Assembly (NCBI RefSeq): GCF_009870785.1 | Contig: NZ_WTWX01000001.1 | Span: 1-64,000, forward strand | Length of the DNA: 64,000 nt | Source of the DNA: Paenibacillus sp. An7 | GTDB taxonomy: Bacteria; Bacillota; Bacilli; Paenibacillales; Paenibacillaceae | Direction: 5' to 3' | Shown: positions 17,215-25,410 of the stretch, in pieces | Position numbering within the stretch: the stretch's first letter is position 1 | How the letters are laid out: every line of letters begins with the position of its first letter | Program-made: the position numbers and the translations under genes | Notes under the pieces: generated by a model | What the model was told of the DNA's origin: nothing | The model's database searches: none | Seen by the model: the letters and a program-made list of their open reading frames with translations, nothing else

Positions 17215-17246
17215 CCACTCCGCTGGCTAAGAAGGGGGCGGAGTGG
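17215..17246 (-). other. Hairpin between binding-protein and ATPase genes
   Basis: CCACTCCGC and GCGGAGTGG form a 9-bp perfect stem, followed on the minus strand by TAGTAGTTTTC. In ABC operons such hairpins stabilise the binding-protein message or stop part of the transcripts, giving more binding protein than ATPase. Confidence 0.55.
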
Positions 17247-17284
17247 CGTTGTAAACCATTTTTTCTTGAAATACTAAGTTAGGT

Positions 17285-18298
17285 TTAATATTGACGGTTC
17301 GGCAGAGCTTCCTTAGCTTGTTCAGAGGTAAACGTCGTTTCTTCCGTTACAATACGGGCTTCAACCGATTTAACATCGACCACATCTTGAACCACCTTCA
17401 TTAACTGAGGTCCGAGCAACGGGTTACACTCAACGATGAAGTTGATTTTTCCTTCACTGGCAGCCTGCATTCCGTCCTTAACCGCATCAACTGAGATAAT
17501 TATAATATCTTCCCCAGGCTTTAGCCCTGCAGCTTCAATAGCTTGAATGGCACCAAGCGCCATATCATCGTTATGTGCATATAAAACATCAATATCTTTA
17601 TGGGCTTTCAGAAAAGCTTGCATAACTTCTTTCCCCTTAGCCCGTGTAAAATCGCCCGTTTGCGAAGCAATAATCTTAAGATTCGGATTGCTCGAGATCA
17701 CTTCTTTGAATCCTTGCATCCGGTCATTTGCAGGAGCAGAACCTGTTGTTCCTTGCAGTTCAACGATATTAATATCTTCAGCTGCGTCCTTATATTGTTC
17801 AGTCAGCCATTGACCAGCTTTTCGTCCCTCTTCTACAAAATCTGATCCGAGGAATGTAACATACAGCGAAGTATCCTTTGAATCGACTGCCCGGTCAGTT
17901 AAGATGACGGGAATTCCTGCATCTTTGGCTTCTTTAAGTACCGTATCCCACCCGGATTCCACGACTGGTGAGAAAGAAATGACATCCACTTTTTGCTGGA
18001 TAAATGAACGGAGAGCTTTGATTTGGTTCTCCTGTTTCTGCTGTGCATCCGAGAACTTTAAGGTGTATCCTGCCTCTTTTGCAGAATCCTGAATTGATTT
18101 TGTGTTTGCGCTGCGCCAGCCGCTTTCTGCTCCAACTTGAGAGAAACCGAGCGTGATGCTTTTCGTTGATTTGGTTCCGGAATTGCCACCAGCGTTCTCC
18201 TCTGCAGCACCTCCGCTGTTATTGCTGCTGCAAGCTCCAAGCATCAACATGGACAAGGTTAACGATAACACCAAACTTATTTTTCCAAATCTCTTCAT
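17285..18298 (-). CDS. ytfQ: Galactofuranose-type sugar-binding lipoprotein (YtfQ-like)
   Basis: 337 residues from ATG 18298, which has GGGGGAG upstream. Lipobox MLGAC near residue 22, followed by a Ser/Asn/Gly-rich linker. The core matches YtfQ: ITLGFSQVGAESGWRSANT, VDVISFSPVVESGWDTVL, IPVILTDRAVDS, LQGTTGSAPANDRMQGF and YAHNDDMALGAI. It captures the sugar outside the membrane and delivers it to YtfT/YjfF. First gene of the operon, divergent from the sensor kinase. The terminal part is closely related to the second binding protein of the same operon. Confidence 0.93.
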   Translation of the reverse strand: MKRFGKISLVLSLTLSMLMLGACSSNNSGGAAEENAGGNSGTKSTKSITLGFSQVGAESGWRSANTKSIQDSAKEAGYTLKFSDAQQKQENQIKALRSFIQQKVDVISFSPVVESGWDTVLKEAKDAGIPVILTDRAVDSKDTSLYVTFLGSDFVEEGRKAGQWLTEQYKDAAEDINIVELQGTTGSAPANDRMQGFKEVISSNPNLKIIASQTGDFTRAKGKEVMQAFLKAHKDIDVLYAHNDDMALGAIQAIEAAGLKPGEDIIIISVDAVKDGMQAASEGKINFIVECNPLLGPQLMKVVQDVVDVKSVEARIVTEETTFTSEQAKEALPNRQY

Positions 18299-18345
18299 AA
18301 CTGTTGTTCTCCCCCTCATCAATCACCATTCCCTGGCGTTGCCTA

Positions 18346-18363
18346 ATTATAAACCGCTTACAA
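18346..18363 (-). promoter_or_regulatory. Promoter -10 and cre-like site of the ytf operon
   Basis: On the minus strand TATAAT (18351-18346) is a consensus -10. Overlapping it, TTGTAAGCGGTTTAT (18363-18349) matches the CcpA cre consensus WTGNAANCGNWWNCW at all but one position. This suggests carbon catabolite repression. No clear -35 box is seen at 17-base spacing, as is common for activated promoters; the divergent YesN-type regulator is the likely activator. Confidence 0.55.
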
Positions 18364-18558
18364 AACAACATGATATGGACTGTCTTATGCGTTTGTTTCC
18401 TAATTTTTCGATTTTCATCACAATCTTGTTTTTCGTAGTGTGATTTTTTAATTAAAAAGTATAATATTTGGTTGCGCTTACTTTTTCTTCTTTCGAATAG
18501 ATCATAGTTGGTATACACTATAAGTGGTTAGAACCATATCCCCTGAGAGGAACTGCTG

Positions 18559-20364
18559 ATGAGGATGAAGCGATGGATTTCGTCAAGCCTAAGGACAAAA
18601 CTGCTGGCTTTGTTTATTGTCCTCACCACCATACCGCTAATGACGGTGGGAATGATTTCATATCAGAAATCCTACCATTCAGTTGCAAGCCACAGTAAAG
18701 CATCCACTATGCTCCAAGCTGAAATGCTAGGGACCAATATCGATAATTTGTTTATAGATACCGAGAGGCTTCTGGAACTAAGCAATAACCCCAAGGTTAT
18801 CCATTTTCTCCAATCACCGTCAGAGACTTATCAGGAAGCAAAAGATATTCTTCGGACTTTTTCTCTTTACCGAGACACATACAAATACGAAAGCGTACTC
18901 AATATTAGCTTGATTAATCTTTATGGAAAAGGAATCAGCGAACGCAGAGGGATTTTTCAGTCCAATACGAATCCACTGCGGAATCAACATTTTCAGACGC
19001 TTGCTGAGAACCCTGATTCCGTGCTGCGAATTCCATCCGCGCAAATGAACAGCCTTGATCAAATCGATGGTTTTACTTATGAAGATCGGGGAGTCATTTC
19101 GATTATGGCAGCAGTTAAGCAAAAAATTACCCATGAAGTCATTGGGTTTATTACAGTGGATTTAGACGATTCGTTTATTAAGACGTTCTGCGATCAGGTA
19201 AAGATCGGCAAGACGGGATTTTTTTATATTCTGGATCAGCATAACAATCCGATTTTTGTCCCTCCCATAGGGAACGATGACAGGAACATCATTCAAAATA
19301 CGCCCCTTCCTTTTCCAGATCAGTCTAGTAGAGACGGATATGTACTGCGAACGGGCGGTCAACCGCGTTTTATCGTACATACTGCTTCTCTTGCTACAGG
19401 CTGGACGATTATCGGTATCGCTCCGCTGCAAGAGATCGTTGCCGAAGCTAATAGCATCAGGCAGCTGATCATACTTAGCGTAGTGCTCAGTATCGTATTT
19501 GCAATTACGCTTCATTACTTGCTGACCAAGCGGCTAACCCGGCCTATCCAGCTTCTTCAGCATAAAATGAGGCTTACTGCAAGCGGATATCTTGAAGCTA
19601 AAGTTAAACCGGTTGGAACAGATGAAATTGCGGATCTCGGGCAAAGCTTCAACATAATGGTGGAGAAGATAAAAGAACTTTTGGAACAAAGTATACGGAA
19701 ACAACAGCAGCTGCAAAAAGCAGAACTGCGAACACTGCAAGCTCAAATTAATCCTCACTTTTTATACAACACACTGGATTCAATTATCTGGATGGCCGAA
19801 GCGGGCAAAAACGAGGGAGTAATCCAGCTGGTGAAAGCTTTATCTGACCTGTTCAGGATCAGCTTAAATAAGGGACGAGACTGGGTAATGATTCGCACTG
19901 AATTAGCCCACGCCAACAGCTATCTGATTATTCAACAGATGCGATACCGGGATATACTCGACTATCGGATCGACATCGATCCTGAACTTTTAGATTATCC
20001 GATTTTAAACATGACTCTTCAGCCGCTGATAGAAAATGCCTTGTATCATGGAATTAAAAATAAAAGAGGAAAGGGCCTTATTGTCATTGGAGGTCATTTG
20101 GAATTATCAGCCGTTATTCTTACTATTACTGACAATGGGATAGGAATTCCACCAGATCGACTAGCAATGCTAAGACATCAGCTCGAACAACCCCTCCAGT
20201 CTGAGGAAGAAGAACCCGCCGAAGGAGGTTTCGGACTGCAGAATGTACATCAACGATTGCGGCTTTATTTCGGCTGTGAATACGGAGTTGAACTTGAAAG
20301 TACCGCAGGTGCCGGTACGACCATATTTGTACGAATACCTAAAAATAAAAACAGGGGGAACTGA
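18559..20364 (+). CDS. Sensor histidine kinase, YesM type
   Basis: 601 residues. TM1 about residues 14-34, a large extracellular Cache-like sensor domain (about 40-290), TM2 about 296-316, HAMP about 318-370, then the His_kinase domain with phospho-acceptor H400 in QINPHFLYNTLDS and an HATPase domain (PLIENALYHGI, DNGIGIPPDR, GGFGLQNVHQRL). It senses an extracellular signal, probably through the co-encoded sugar-binding lipoprotein. The regulator gene follows at once. Divergent from the ytf transport operon, which it probably controls. ATG 18559 follows GAGAGGAACTGCTG. Confidence 0.92.
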   Translation: MRMKRWISSSLRTKLLALFIVLTTIPLMTVGMISYQKSYHSVASHSKASTMLQAEMLGTNIDNLFIDTERLLELSNNPKVIHFLQSPSETYQEAKDILRTFSLYRDTYKYESVLNISLINLYGKGISERRGIFQSNTNPLRNQHFQTLAENPDSVLRIPSAQMNSLDQIDGFTYEDRGVISIMAAVKQKITHEVIGFITVDLDDSFIKTFCDQVKIGKTGFFYILDQHNNPIFVPPIGNDDRNIIQNTPLPFPDQSSRDGYVLRTGGQPRFIVHTASLATGWTIIGIAPLQEIVAEANSIRQLIILSVVLSIVFAITLHYLLTKRLTRPIQLLQHKMRLTASGYLEAKVKPVGTDEIADLGQSFNIMVEKIKELLEQSIRKQQQLQKAELRTLQAQINPHFLYNTLDSIIWMAEAGKNEGVIQLVKALSDLFRISLNKGRDWVMIRTELAHANSYLIIQQMRYRDILDYRIDIDPELLDYPILNMTLQPLIENALYHGIKNKRGKGLIVIGGHLELSAVILTITDNGIGIPPDRLAMLRHQLEQPLQSEEEEPAEGGFGLQNVHQRLRLYFGCEYGVELESTAGAGTTIFVRIPKNKNRGN

Positions 20365-20366
20365 CG

Positions 20367-21962
20367 ATAAAGAAAATTGTACTCGTCGACGATGAAATTT
20401 TGATTCGTGAGAGCATCAGGGATTCTATCGATTGGAGTAAGGAAGGTTTCTTATATTGCGGTGATGCTCCTGACGGAGAGTTAGCACTGCCGCTCATTGA
20501 AGAACAAGTACCAGATATTCTAATCACCGATATTAAAATGCCTTTTATGAATGGTCTCGAGCTGGCTTCCGTAGTTAGACAAAGATTTCCTGACATCAAA
20601 ATCATCATCTTAAGCGGCCATGATGATTTCCATTATGCCCAAACCGCCCTTCGGCTTGGGGCCGAGGATTACTGCCTGAAACCAGTTAGCGCCGCGGAAC
20701 TACTCCAGTTGCTGAATGCGGTCAGTACCAGGATTGATGAAGAGAATCGATTGAAACAGAAGAATATGTATAGTCCTGATAAGCTATATGCCGACCTTTG
20801 CGGAGGACTAATTGGTACAGGAGCCGCGATCGAAGCAGCTGCTGAGCTGAATCTGCAGCTTATCGCTCCTTATTACGCTGTCGTTATCTTATCTATTGTT
20901 CCATCCATCTTGGACGAATCGAGTCTTGTACATTCTAAGATTCAAGCGGCAGAGTTAGTTGTAATGAATACACTAATTGAGTACCCCGAGCTTTATTACT
21001 TTAGACGCAGCCGTACAGAAACGGTTATTATTCTAAAGGACAGCCTCCCGGATCAAATATCAACTAGAATTGATCTTCTGATCCAAGTACTGGAACAACG
21101 AAGTATTCATCTTAACTTGCAACTGTCCATCAGCTGCGGAAGTGTCCACGAACGCCTTCAAGGCATTCATCTTTCCTTCCAAGAGGCCGAAGATGACCGA
21201 ATGATCAAGAAGCTGTCAAAGCAGAACAAAGCAGCTCTGATTGAGTCCTCAATCGACCAGACACCAGGCAGTGTGCCGCTTGACCGCTACAGTCTAATTG
21301 AGTTTCTTAAGGTAGGTAATCCTCAAGAAGCGCCCTCTTTTATTCGTCAGCTTGGGACCGGCCTTCATCAGATCAGTTTTAATTCAATGTATGCCTACTA
21401 CCTGATCAACGATATCACCTTGGAATTAGTCCAGACCGCAAAGTTAACGTTCCGCACAGAAGGAAATCAAGCAGAAATGATACATGAGTTGCAAAAGGAA
21501 ATTCGGAACATTTCAAATGTGGAAGAATGTCTTCGTTATTTACTTGGAGTATATGAACAGCTATGGGTCTGGCGGTCTAAAGGGTCTGATAAGTATGGAG
21601 AGTTAATTGAAAAAGTCAAACTCTATATTCGTCAGAATTATCACAATGACCAGCTCTCCCTTCATGAAACTTCAAGACAGATAGGAGTAAGCTCAAGCCA
21701 CCTCAGCAAAGTATTCAGCCAAGAAACCGGACAGACCATGACAGAGTACTTAACCGCCACGCGGATTGGCAAAGCGAAAGTATTACTTAAAACAACTCGC
21801 TGCAAAACCTTCGAGATTGCTTTTCAAGTAGGTTACAGTGATCAACATTACTTCTCTAACCTGTTCAAGAAAGTAACCGGAATGACACCAATCGAATATC
21901 GCAAACATGGACTTGATGGTGAGTCAGTTGAGATCACTGCGAAAGAGGGAGATCGCTTGTGA
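20367..21962 (+). CDS. AraC-type response regulator, YesN type, with probable AUA start
   Basis: 531 residues if started at ATA 20367. That start is 7 bases after AGGGGGA and gives the canonical receiver N-terminus MKKIVLVDDE, with acidic pocket D8/D9, phospho-acceptor D55 (LITDIKMP), T/S about 84 (ILSGHDD) and K106 (CLKPV). No ATG, GTG or TTG exists between the preceding stop and codon 12; the first TTG (20400) would delete the receiver's acidic residues. The C-terminal 100 residues form two AraC-type helix-turn-helix motifs (LSLHETSRQIGVSSSHLSKVF and CKTFEIAFQVGYSDQHYFSN). It probably activates the divergent ytf operon. Confidence 0.88.
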   Translation: MKKIVLVDDEILIRESIRDSIDWSKEGFLYCGDAPDGELALPLIEEQVPDILITDIKMPFMNGLELASVVRQRFPDIKIIILSGHDDFHYAQTALRLGAEDYCLKPVSAAELLQLLNAVSTRIDEENRLKQKNMYSPDKLYADLCGGLIGTGAAIEAAAELNLQLIAPYYAVVILSIVPSILDESSLVHSKIQAAELVVMNTLIEYPELYYFRRSRTETVIILKDSLPDQISTRIDLLIQVLEQRSIHLNLQLSISCGSVHERLQGIHLSFQEAEDDRMIKKLSKQNKAALIESSIDQTPGSVPLDRYSLIEFLKVGNPQEAPSFIRQLGTGLHQISFNSMYAYYLINDITLELVQTAKLTFRTEGNQAEMIHELQKEIRNISNVEECLRYLLGVYEQLWVWRSKGSDKYGELIEKVKLYIRQNYHNDQLSLHETSRQIGVSSSHLSKVFSQETGQTMTEYLTATRIGKAKVLLKTTRCKTFEIAFQVGYSDQHYFSNLFKKVTGMTPIEYRKHGLDGESVEITAKEGDRL

Positions 21963-22917
21963 ATTTCCGATTCAAAGCCGTTCAGACGCTGACGTTACTA
22001 ATCGGAATCTCATTTATTCTCTGTGGATGTATGGAGTCTCGTACTACAATGGAGACATGGAATCAGAATCAAGAGGTTCTTTCGCTCCCTTCAAAAAACG
22101 ATCCTGAACTAACCTTTGGCATCATCTATCCTATGGTAAACGGCACATACGAGATGATTACGGAAAATGCAGAATCCTCAGCCAGCGATTATAACATTAA
22201 ACTGATCGTTCAAGCGCCAGATGAAGCAACTTAGAGCAACAGATTCGAATCATGGAGATGATGATCAAGCAAAAGGTTGACGGCATAGCTATTATTCCGG
22301 TGGACTCCGAAGCTCTAATTGACGTCATCGACAAAGCGGTGACCAGCGGAATCACTGTGATATGCTTCGAGTCGGACTCTCCGTCCAGTAAGCGGAATGC
22401 ATTTATCGGTGCGGATAACTATAAGACGGGTAAAGTAATTGCCCAAACCGTAGACAATTTGCTTGGCGGCAAGGGGATGGTCCTGGTCCAGTCTGGCATG
22501 CCGCAAATGCTTGGATTAACTCAGCGGCTAAAAGGGTTTCAGGATTATTTACATGAGTATACCGAAATAGACGTGCTCGAAGTTCGCCATAACCATGCCA
22601 GCGAAGAAAAAGCCATTCAGCAGTTGGAAGAAATGATATCGGCTCACCCGCACTTCAGTGCGCTGATCAACCTGGATTTCGTTTCTAGTTCAAGTTCGGT
22701 TCTAGTCTGGAAAGCCAAAGGGCTTAAAAGATATAATGTCGCGCTCGGTCTTACTCCCTATATCAATCAATCCCTCGAAAACGGTCAAATTACCCGCATC
22801 ATCTCCCAAAATGAGCAGAATTGGGGCCAAGCGATCATTAACACCTTGCGCAGTCTATCACAAGATAAAACAATGCCAGAATTTATTAACACAGAAATCA
22901 TAGAAATGCATAATTGA
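21959..22917 (+). pseudogene. Sugar-binding lipoprotein of the sensor system, broken by a one-base deletion
   Basis: GTG 21959 overlaps the regulator's end by 4 bases and has GAGGGAG upstream. A lipobox (FILCGC) begins a type I periplasmic-binding protein: LTFGIIYPMVNGTYEMITEN, then after the break IMEMMIKQKVDGIAIIPVDS, GADNYKTGKVIA, ALINLDFVSSSSSVLVW. The first frame stops at TAG 22232. Restoring one base in the GCAACTTAG stretch near 22228 would read DEANLEQQIRIMEMM and join the halves perfectly. Such proteins feed sugar signals to YesM-type kinases. Either a recent inactivating deletion or a sequencing error. Confidence 0.8.
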
Positions 22918-22926
22918 TCATCATAA

Positions 22927-22970
22927 CAAAGGGAAAGGGCAATCCAATTAAGGACTGCCCTTTCTCTTTG
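22927..22970 (+). terminator. Terminator of the sensor operon
   Basis: AAAGGGAAAGGGCA pairs with TGCCCTTTCTCTTT around a 14-base loop, followed by GTTTATCG. It lies about 10 bases after the lipoprotein stop codon. Confidence 0.75.
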
Positions 22971-23006
22971 TTTATCGATTTTACTTTACAACCTGTTTAC
23001 GTAAGA

Positions 23007-23243
23007 CTAGAACAGCCCTGATTTTTTCATCAGTTCATGAGTTAATTTAGCTGCTTCAGCGCGGGTAATATACGCCTTGGGCGCTAGAACCCGTGAACTT
23101 CTTCCGGAGACAATACCTGCCTGCAAGCTATGTGCTACACCTGATTTTGCCCAGCTTGAGACGCGGTTTGCATCTTCATAACTGCTTAGGATCTCTTCCA
23201 CTGATCGTTCTGCCAAACTTCTCTTCAGCTCAGTAATTCCCAT
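23007..23243 (-). pseudogene. Remnant of an S-layer homology (SLH) domain
   Basis: 78 residues that match the last SLH repeat of cell-surface proteins: AMGITELKRSLAER, a spacing of helices, SSWAKSGVAHSLQAGIVSG, then APKAYITRAEAAKLTHELM. SLH repeats bind pyruvylated wall polymer and normally occur in threes at the end of large exported proteins; here there is no signal peptide and only one repeat. Its frame is blocked by TAA just upstream of SQAM. It lies 59 bases beyond the cellulase stop codon on the same strand, so it may be what is left of a larger surface protein. Confidence 0.75.
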
Positions 23244-23302
23244 CGCTTGAGAGGCTTAAAAGGTGAATTTTTTTGTTTTTTCAGAACGGAACGACAACTA
23301 CC

Positions 23303-25009
23303 TCAAGATTTAATGGTGGTTACGCTAGTCCCCTCTTTCTCAATGATGTACTCTATCATTTCGCCACTCCAAAAATGGAACTTCAAAATCACTTTCCCAT
23401 CCTTGATTTCATTAAAGAAAGCTTTCGTTAATTTGATCTCATTTGTCTCATAGGATGGAATGAATGAGTGCCCGAATTCTTTGAACGAAGTCCAATCCGC
23501 TGGCCCTGCATTTCGTCCATTCTCATACAGCGATTCCATCGTAGCCAGCTCATCTCCATTGAATTGGACTGGAATGATCAGCTCATCCGAAGATCCAGAC
23601 GCCTCACTTAGCTCAGGTACATCGCAGGTAATTATGTTAAGTTTCCAATCGGCTCCTGAATTAAAAATGATACGGAGCTCTGCTTGCTTTCCATAAGCAG
23701 TATCAGACCACTGACCAAGGAAGTTGGCTTTTAGAGTGAGTATATTCTCATGAATAGTGTAATCTTGGCCCTTTATTAGTGTCTTTCCGTTCATATTTAC
23801 ATTTTGAAATTCGTTCCCGTTAAGCTCAAGAGGAATGGATACGTCCTGTACATTCTCCCCCTTCTTCAAATAGACAAGATCAGATGTCGCATGGGAAGAA
23901 CGACCTTTGAAACCAGCTTGGATAACAGCATACAAATCTTCATCAAACCATTGGAACTCCCTGCGATTAAAGTGTTGACCGTTATCCCACAGCATCGTAG
24001 TAAACCCTTTTTGAGTGGCATAATCATTTACAAAATCAAAGTATTTCAGTTTCTCTCCCTGCTGGATAGTCCCCAAAAACTTGTCAAATCCGAGTAACCC
24101 GAACTCCCCCACAATGACTGGAATCCCTTCCTTCGTAAACCGCTCATATGTCCGATCAAACGTATCGATGATATCTTTCTTAGCATCTTCATCAAACCGA
24201 GTTGCTCCTGCCATATTGACACTAAAAGGATAAAATCCGTAATAATGAATGGTCGCAATTAGATTAGGATCGTTATAACTGGTTATTGTCTTGTATAGTT
24301 CCTCTAATCTGAATTCGGAAGCAGAGGTCGTTATACTAGGAATAACTAGCGGGCGTTTTTCATTTTTCCCTCCAGAAGTCCTCACGATGTGATGAAAAGA
24401 ATCATTTAATTCACCAAGCATCGTAAAATACTCAGGTTCGTCTTTATTCCAATCCTCTGAGAATCGAGGTTCATTTATACTCTCAAACATGAGCTTGTTG
24501 GGATGATCTTTGAAATGATCTGCTATTTGTGTCCACAAGGTACTAAATCGCTCTAATACTTCATCATGATTCGTATCCATGTACCTCACCCATTCGCTGG
24601 AGTCGTGATGGATATTAATCATGACATACAGTCCTTCATCCAGTGACCAATCTACAACTTCCTCAATTCTTCTCATAAAATCCGGATCCACCATATAGTC
24701 AGGAGCATCGCCCATACGATGCTTCCACGTGATTGGAATACGGATACTGTTGTACCCTTGTTCCGCAATCTCAGCGATCAACTCTTTAGTGGTGCGTGGG
24801 TTCCCCCACGATGTTTCATCACCTGCCGCATCAAACGTATTTCCGAGGTTCCATCCTGGCTGCATTTTTTCTACATAAGTTTGCATTTTACTCTTCTTCT
24901 CCTTCTGCTTTTCAGCTGAAATGAGGTGACCTACTACAAAAAGAACACCTGCTATTAAAACCAAAGAAATCAGCATTACCCATAAAGGAAAACTCTTTTT
25001 ATTATTCAT
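23303..25009 (-). CDS. GH5 endoglucanase (cellulase) with CBM_X2-like domain, membrane anchored
   Basis: 568 residues from ATG 25009, which has AAGGACTAGGT before it. A hydrophobic segment (about residues 8-28) anchors or exports the protein. The GH5 domain (about 45-370) starts PGWNLGNTFDA. The acid/base is E180 in SINEP and the nucleophile E302 in VIVGEFG. Conserved IRIPITW and HHDS support family GH5 (cellulase A type). Residues about 385-470 look like an X2 immunoglobulin-like module (IPLELNGNEFQNV, GKTLIKGQDYTI, LTLKANFL), and a last beta-rich domain follows. It hydrolyses beta-1,4-glucan outside the cell. Preceded by a sigma-A promoter and a cre-like site. Confidence 0.92.
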   Translation of the reverse strand: MNNKKSFPLWVMLISLVLIAGVLFVVGHLISAEKQKEKKSKMQTYVEKMQPGWNLGNTFDAAGDETSWGNPRTTKELIAEIAEQGYNSIRIPITWKHRMGDAPDYMVDPDFMRRIEEVVDWSLDEGLYVMINIHHDSSEWVRYMDTNHDEVLERFSTLWTQIADHFKDHPNKLMFESINEPRFSEDWNKDEPEYFTMLGELNDSFHHIVRTSGGKNEKRPLVIPSITTSASEFRLEELYKTITSYNDPNLIATIHYYGFYPFSVNMAGATRFDEDAKKDIIDTFDRTYERFTKEGIPVIVGEFGLLGFDKFLGTIQQGEKLKYFDFVNDYATQKGFTTMLWDNGQHFNRREFQWFDEDLYAVIQAGFKGRSSHATSDLVYLKKGENVQDVSIPLELNGNEFQNVNMNGKTLIKGQDYTIHENILTLKANFLGQWSDTAYGKQAELRIIFNSGADWKLNIITCDVPELSEASGSSDELIIPVQFNGDELATMESLYENGRNAGPADWTSFKEFGHSFIPSYETNEIKLTKAFFNEIKDGKVILKFHFWSGEMIEYIIEKEGTSVTTIKS

Positions 25010-25210
25010 ACCTAGTCCTTTTATTATATTTTTGGCATATATCATATGAGGAATGAATCACGAAGATGTTAAGCTGCTATTCGATGCTTCTCTTTACAAA
25101 GGTGAGAATATACACTTCCTTCACTGTGATAATCTGTTAGAACACGTTGAAGTGGGTACACTTGAGAGGTAAACTAACAAAAAGGGAAATGGTCACCTGC
25201 CCTCCTTTCT

Positions 25211-25225
25211 CTGTAATCGCTTTCT
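25211..25225. promoter_or_regulatory. cre-like site (CcpA) at the cellulase transcription start
   Basis: CTGTAATCGCTTTCT matches the cre consensus WTGNAANCGNWWNCW in all but the first position. It lies immediately downstream of the predicted start at about 25226, where CcpA binding blocks transcription. Carbon catabolite repression of a cellulase makes sense. Confidence 0.65.
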
Positions 25226-25232
25226 TTATGAG

Positions 25233-25261
25233 AGTATAAGCTTAACCATTCCCTAACTCAA
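25233..25261 (-). promoter_or_regulatory. Sigma-A promoter of the cellulase gene
   Basis: On the minus strand TTGAGT (25261-25256), 17 bases, TATACT (25238-25233). The transcript would carry a leader of about 215 bases before ATG 25009. I see no other structure or reading frame in that leader. Confidence 0.7.
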
Positions 25262-25311
25262 TAGCTAATGGGACATGAAACTTATATTTATTAAGAAAGC
25301 ATAGAGAACAA

Positions 25312-25335
25312 AAAAGCCGCACAAAGGCGACTTTT
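25312..25335 (-). terminator. Terminator of the ABC-F gene
   Basis: The minus strand reads AAAAGTCGC, loop, GCGGCTTTTTT: a 6-bp stem and T run about 75 bases after the stop codon. Confidence 0.7.
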
Positions 25336-25410
25336 AAAATTTACCAAATATGAGGTTTTGATGAGAATTATGGACAATTATAGACAAAATCTATATAGGT
25401 CCATTTGACC

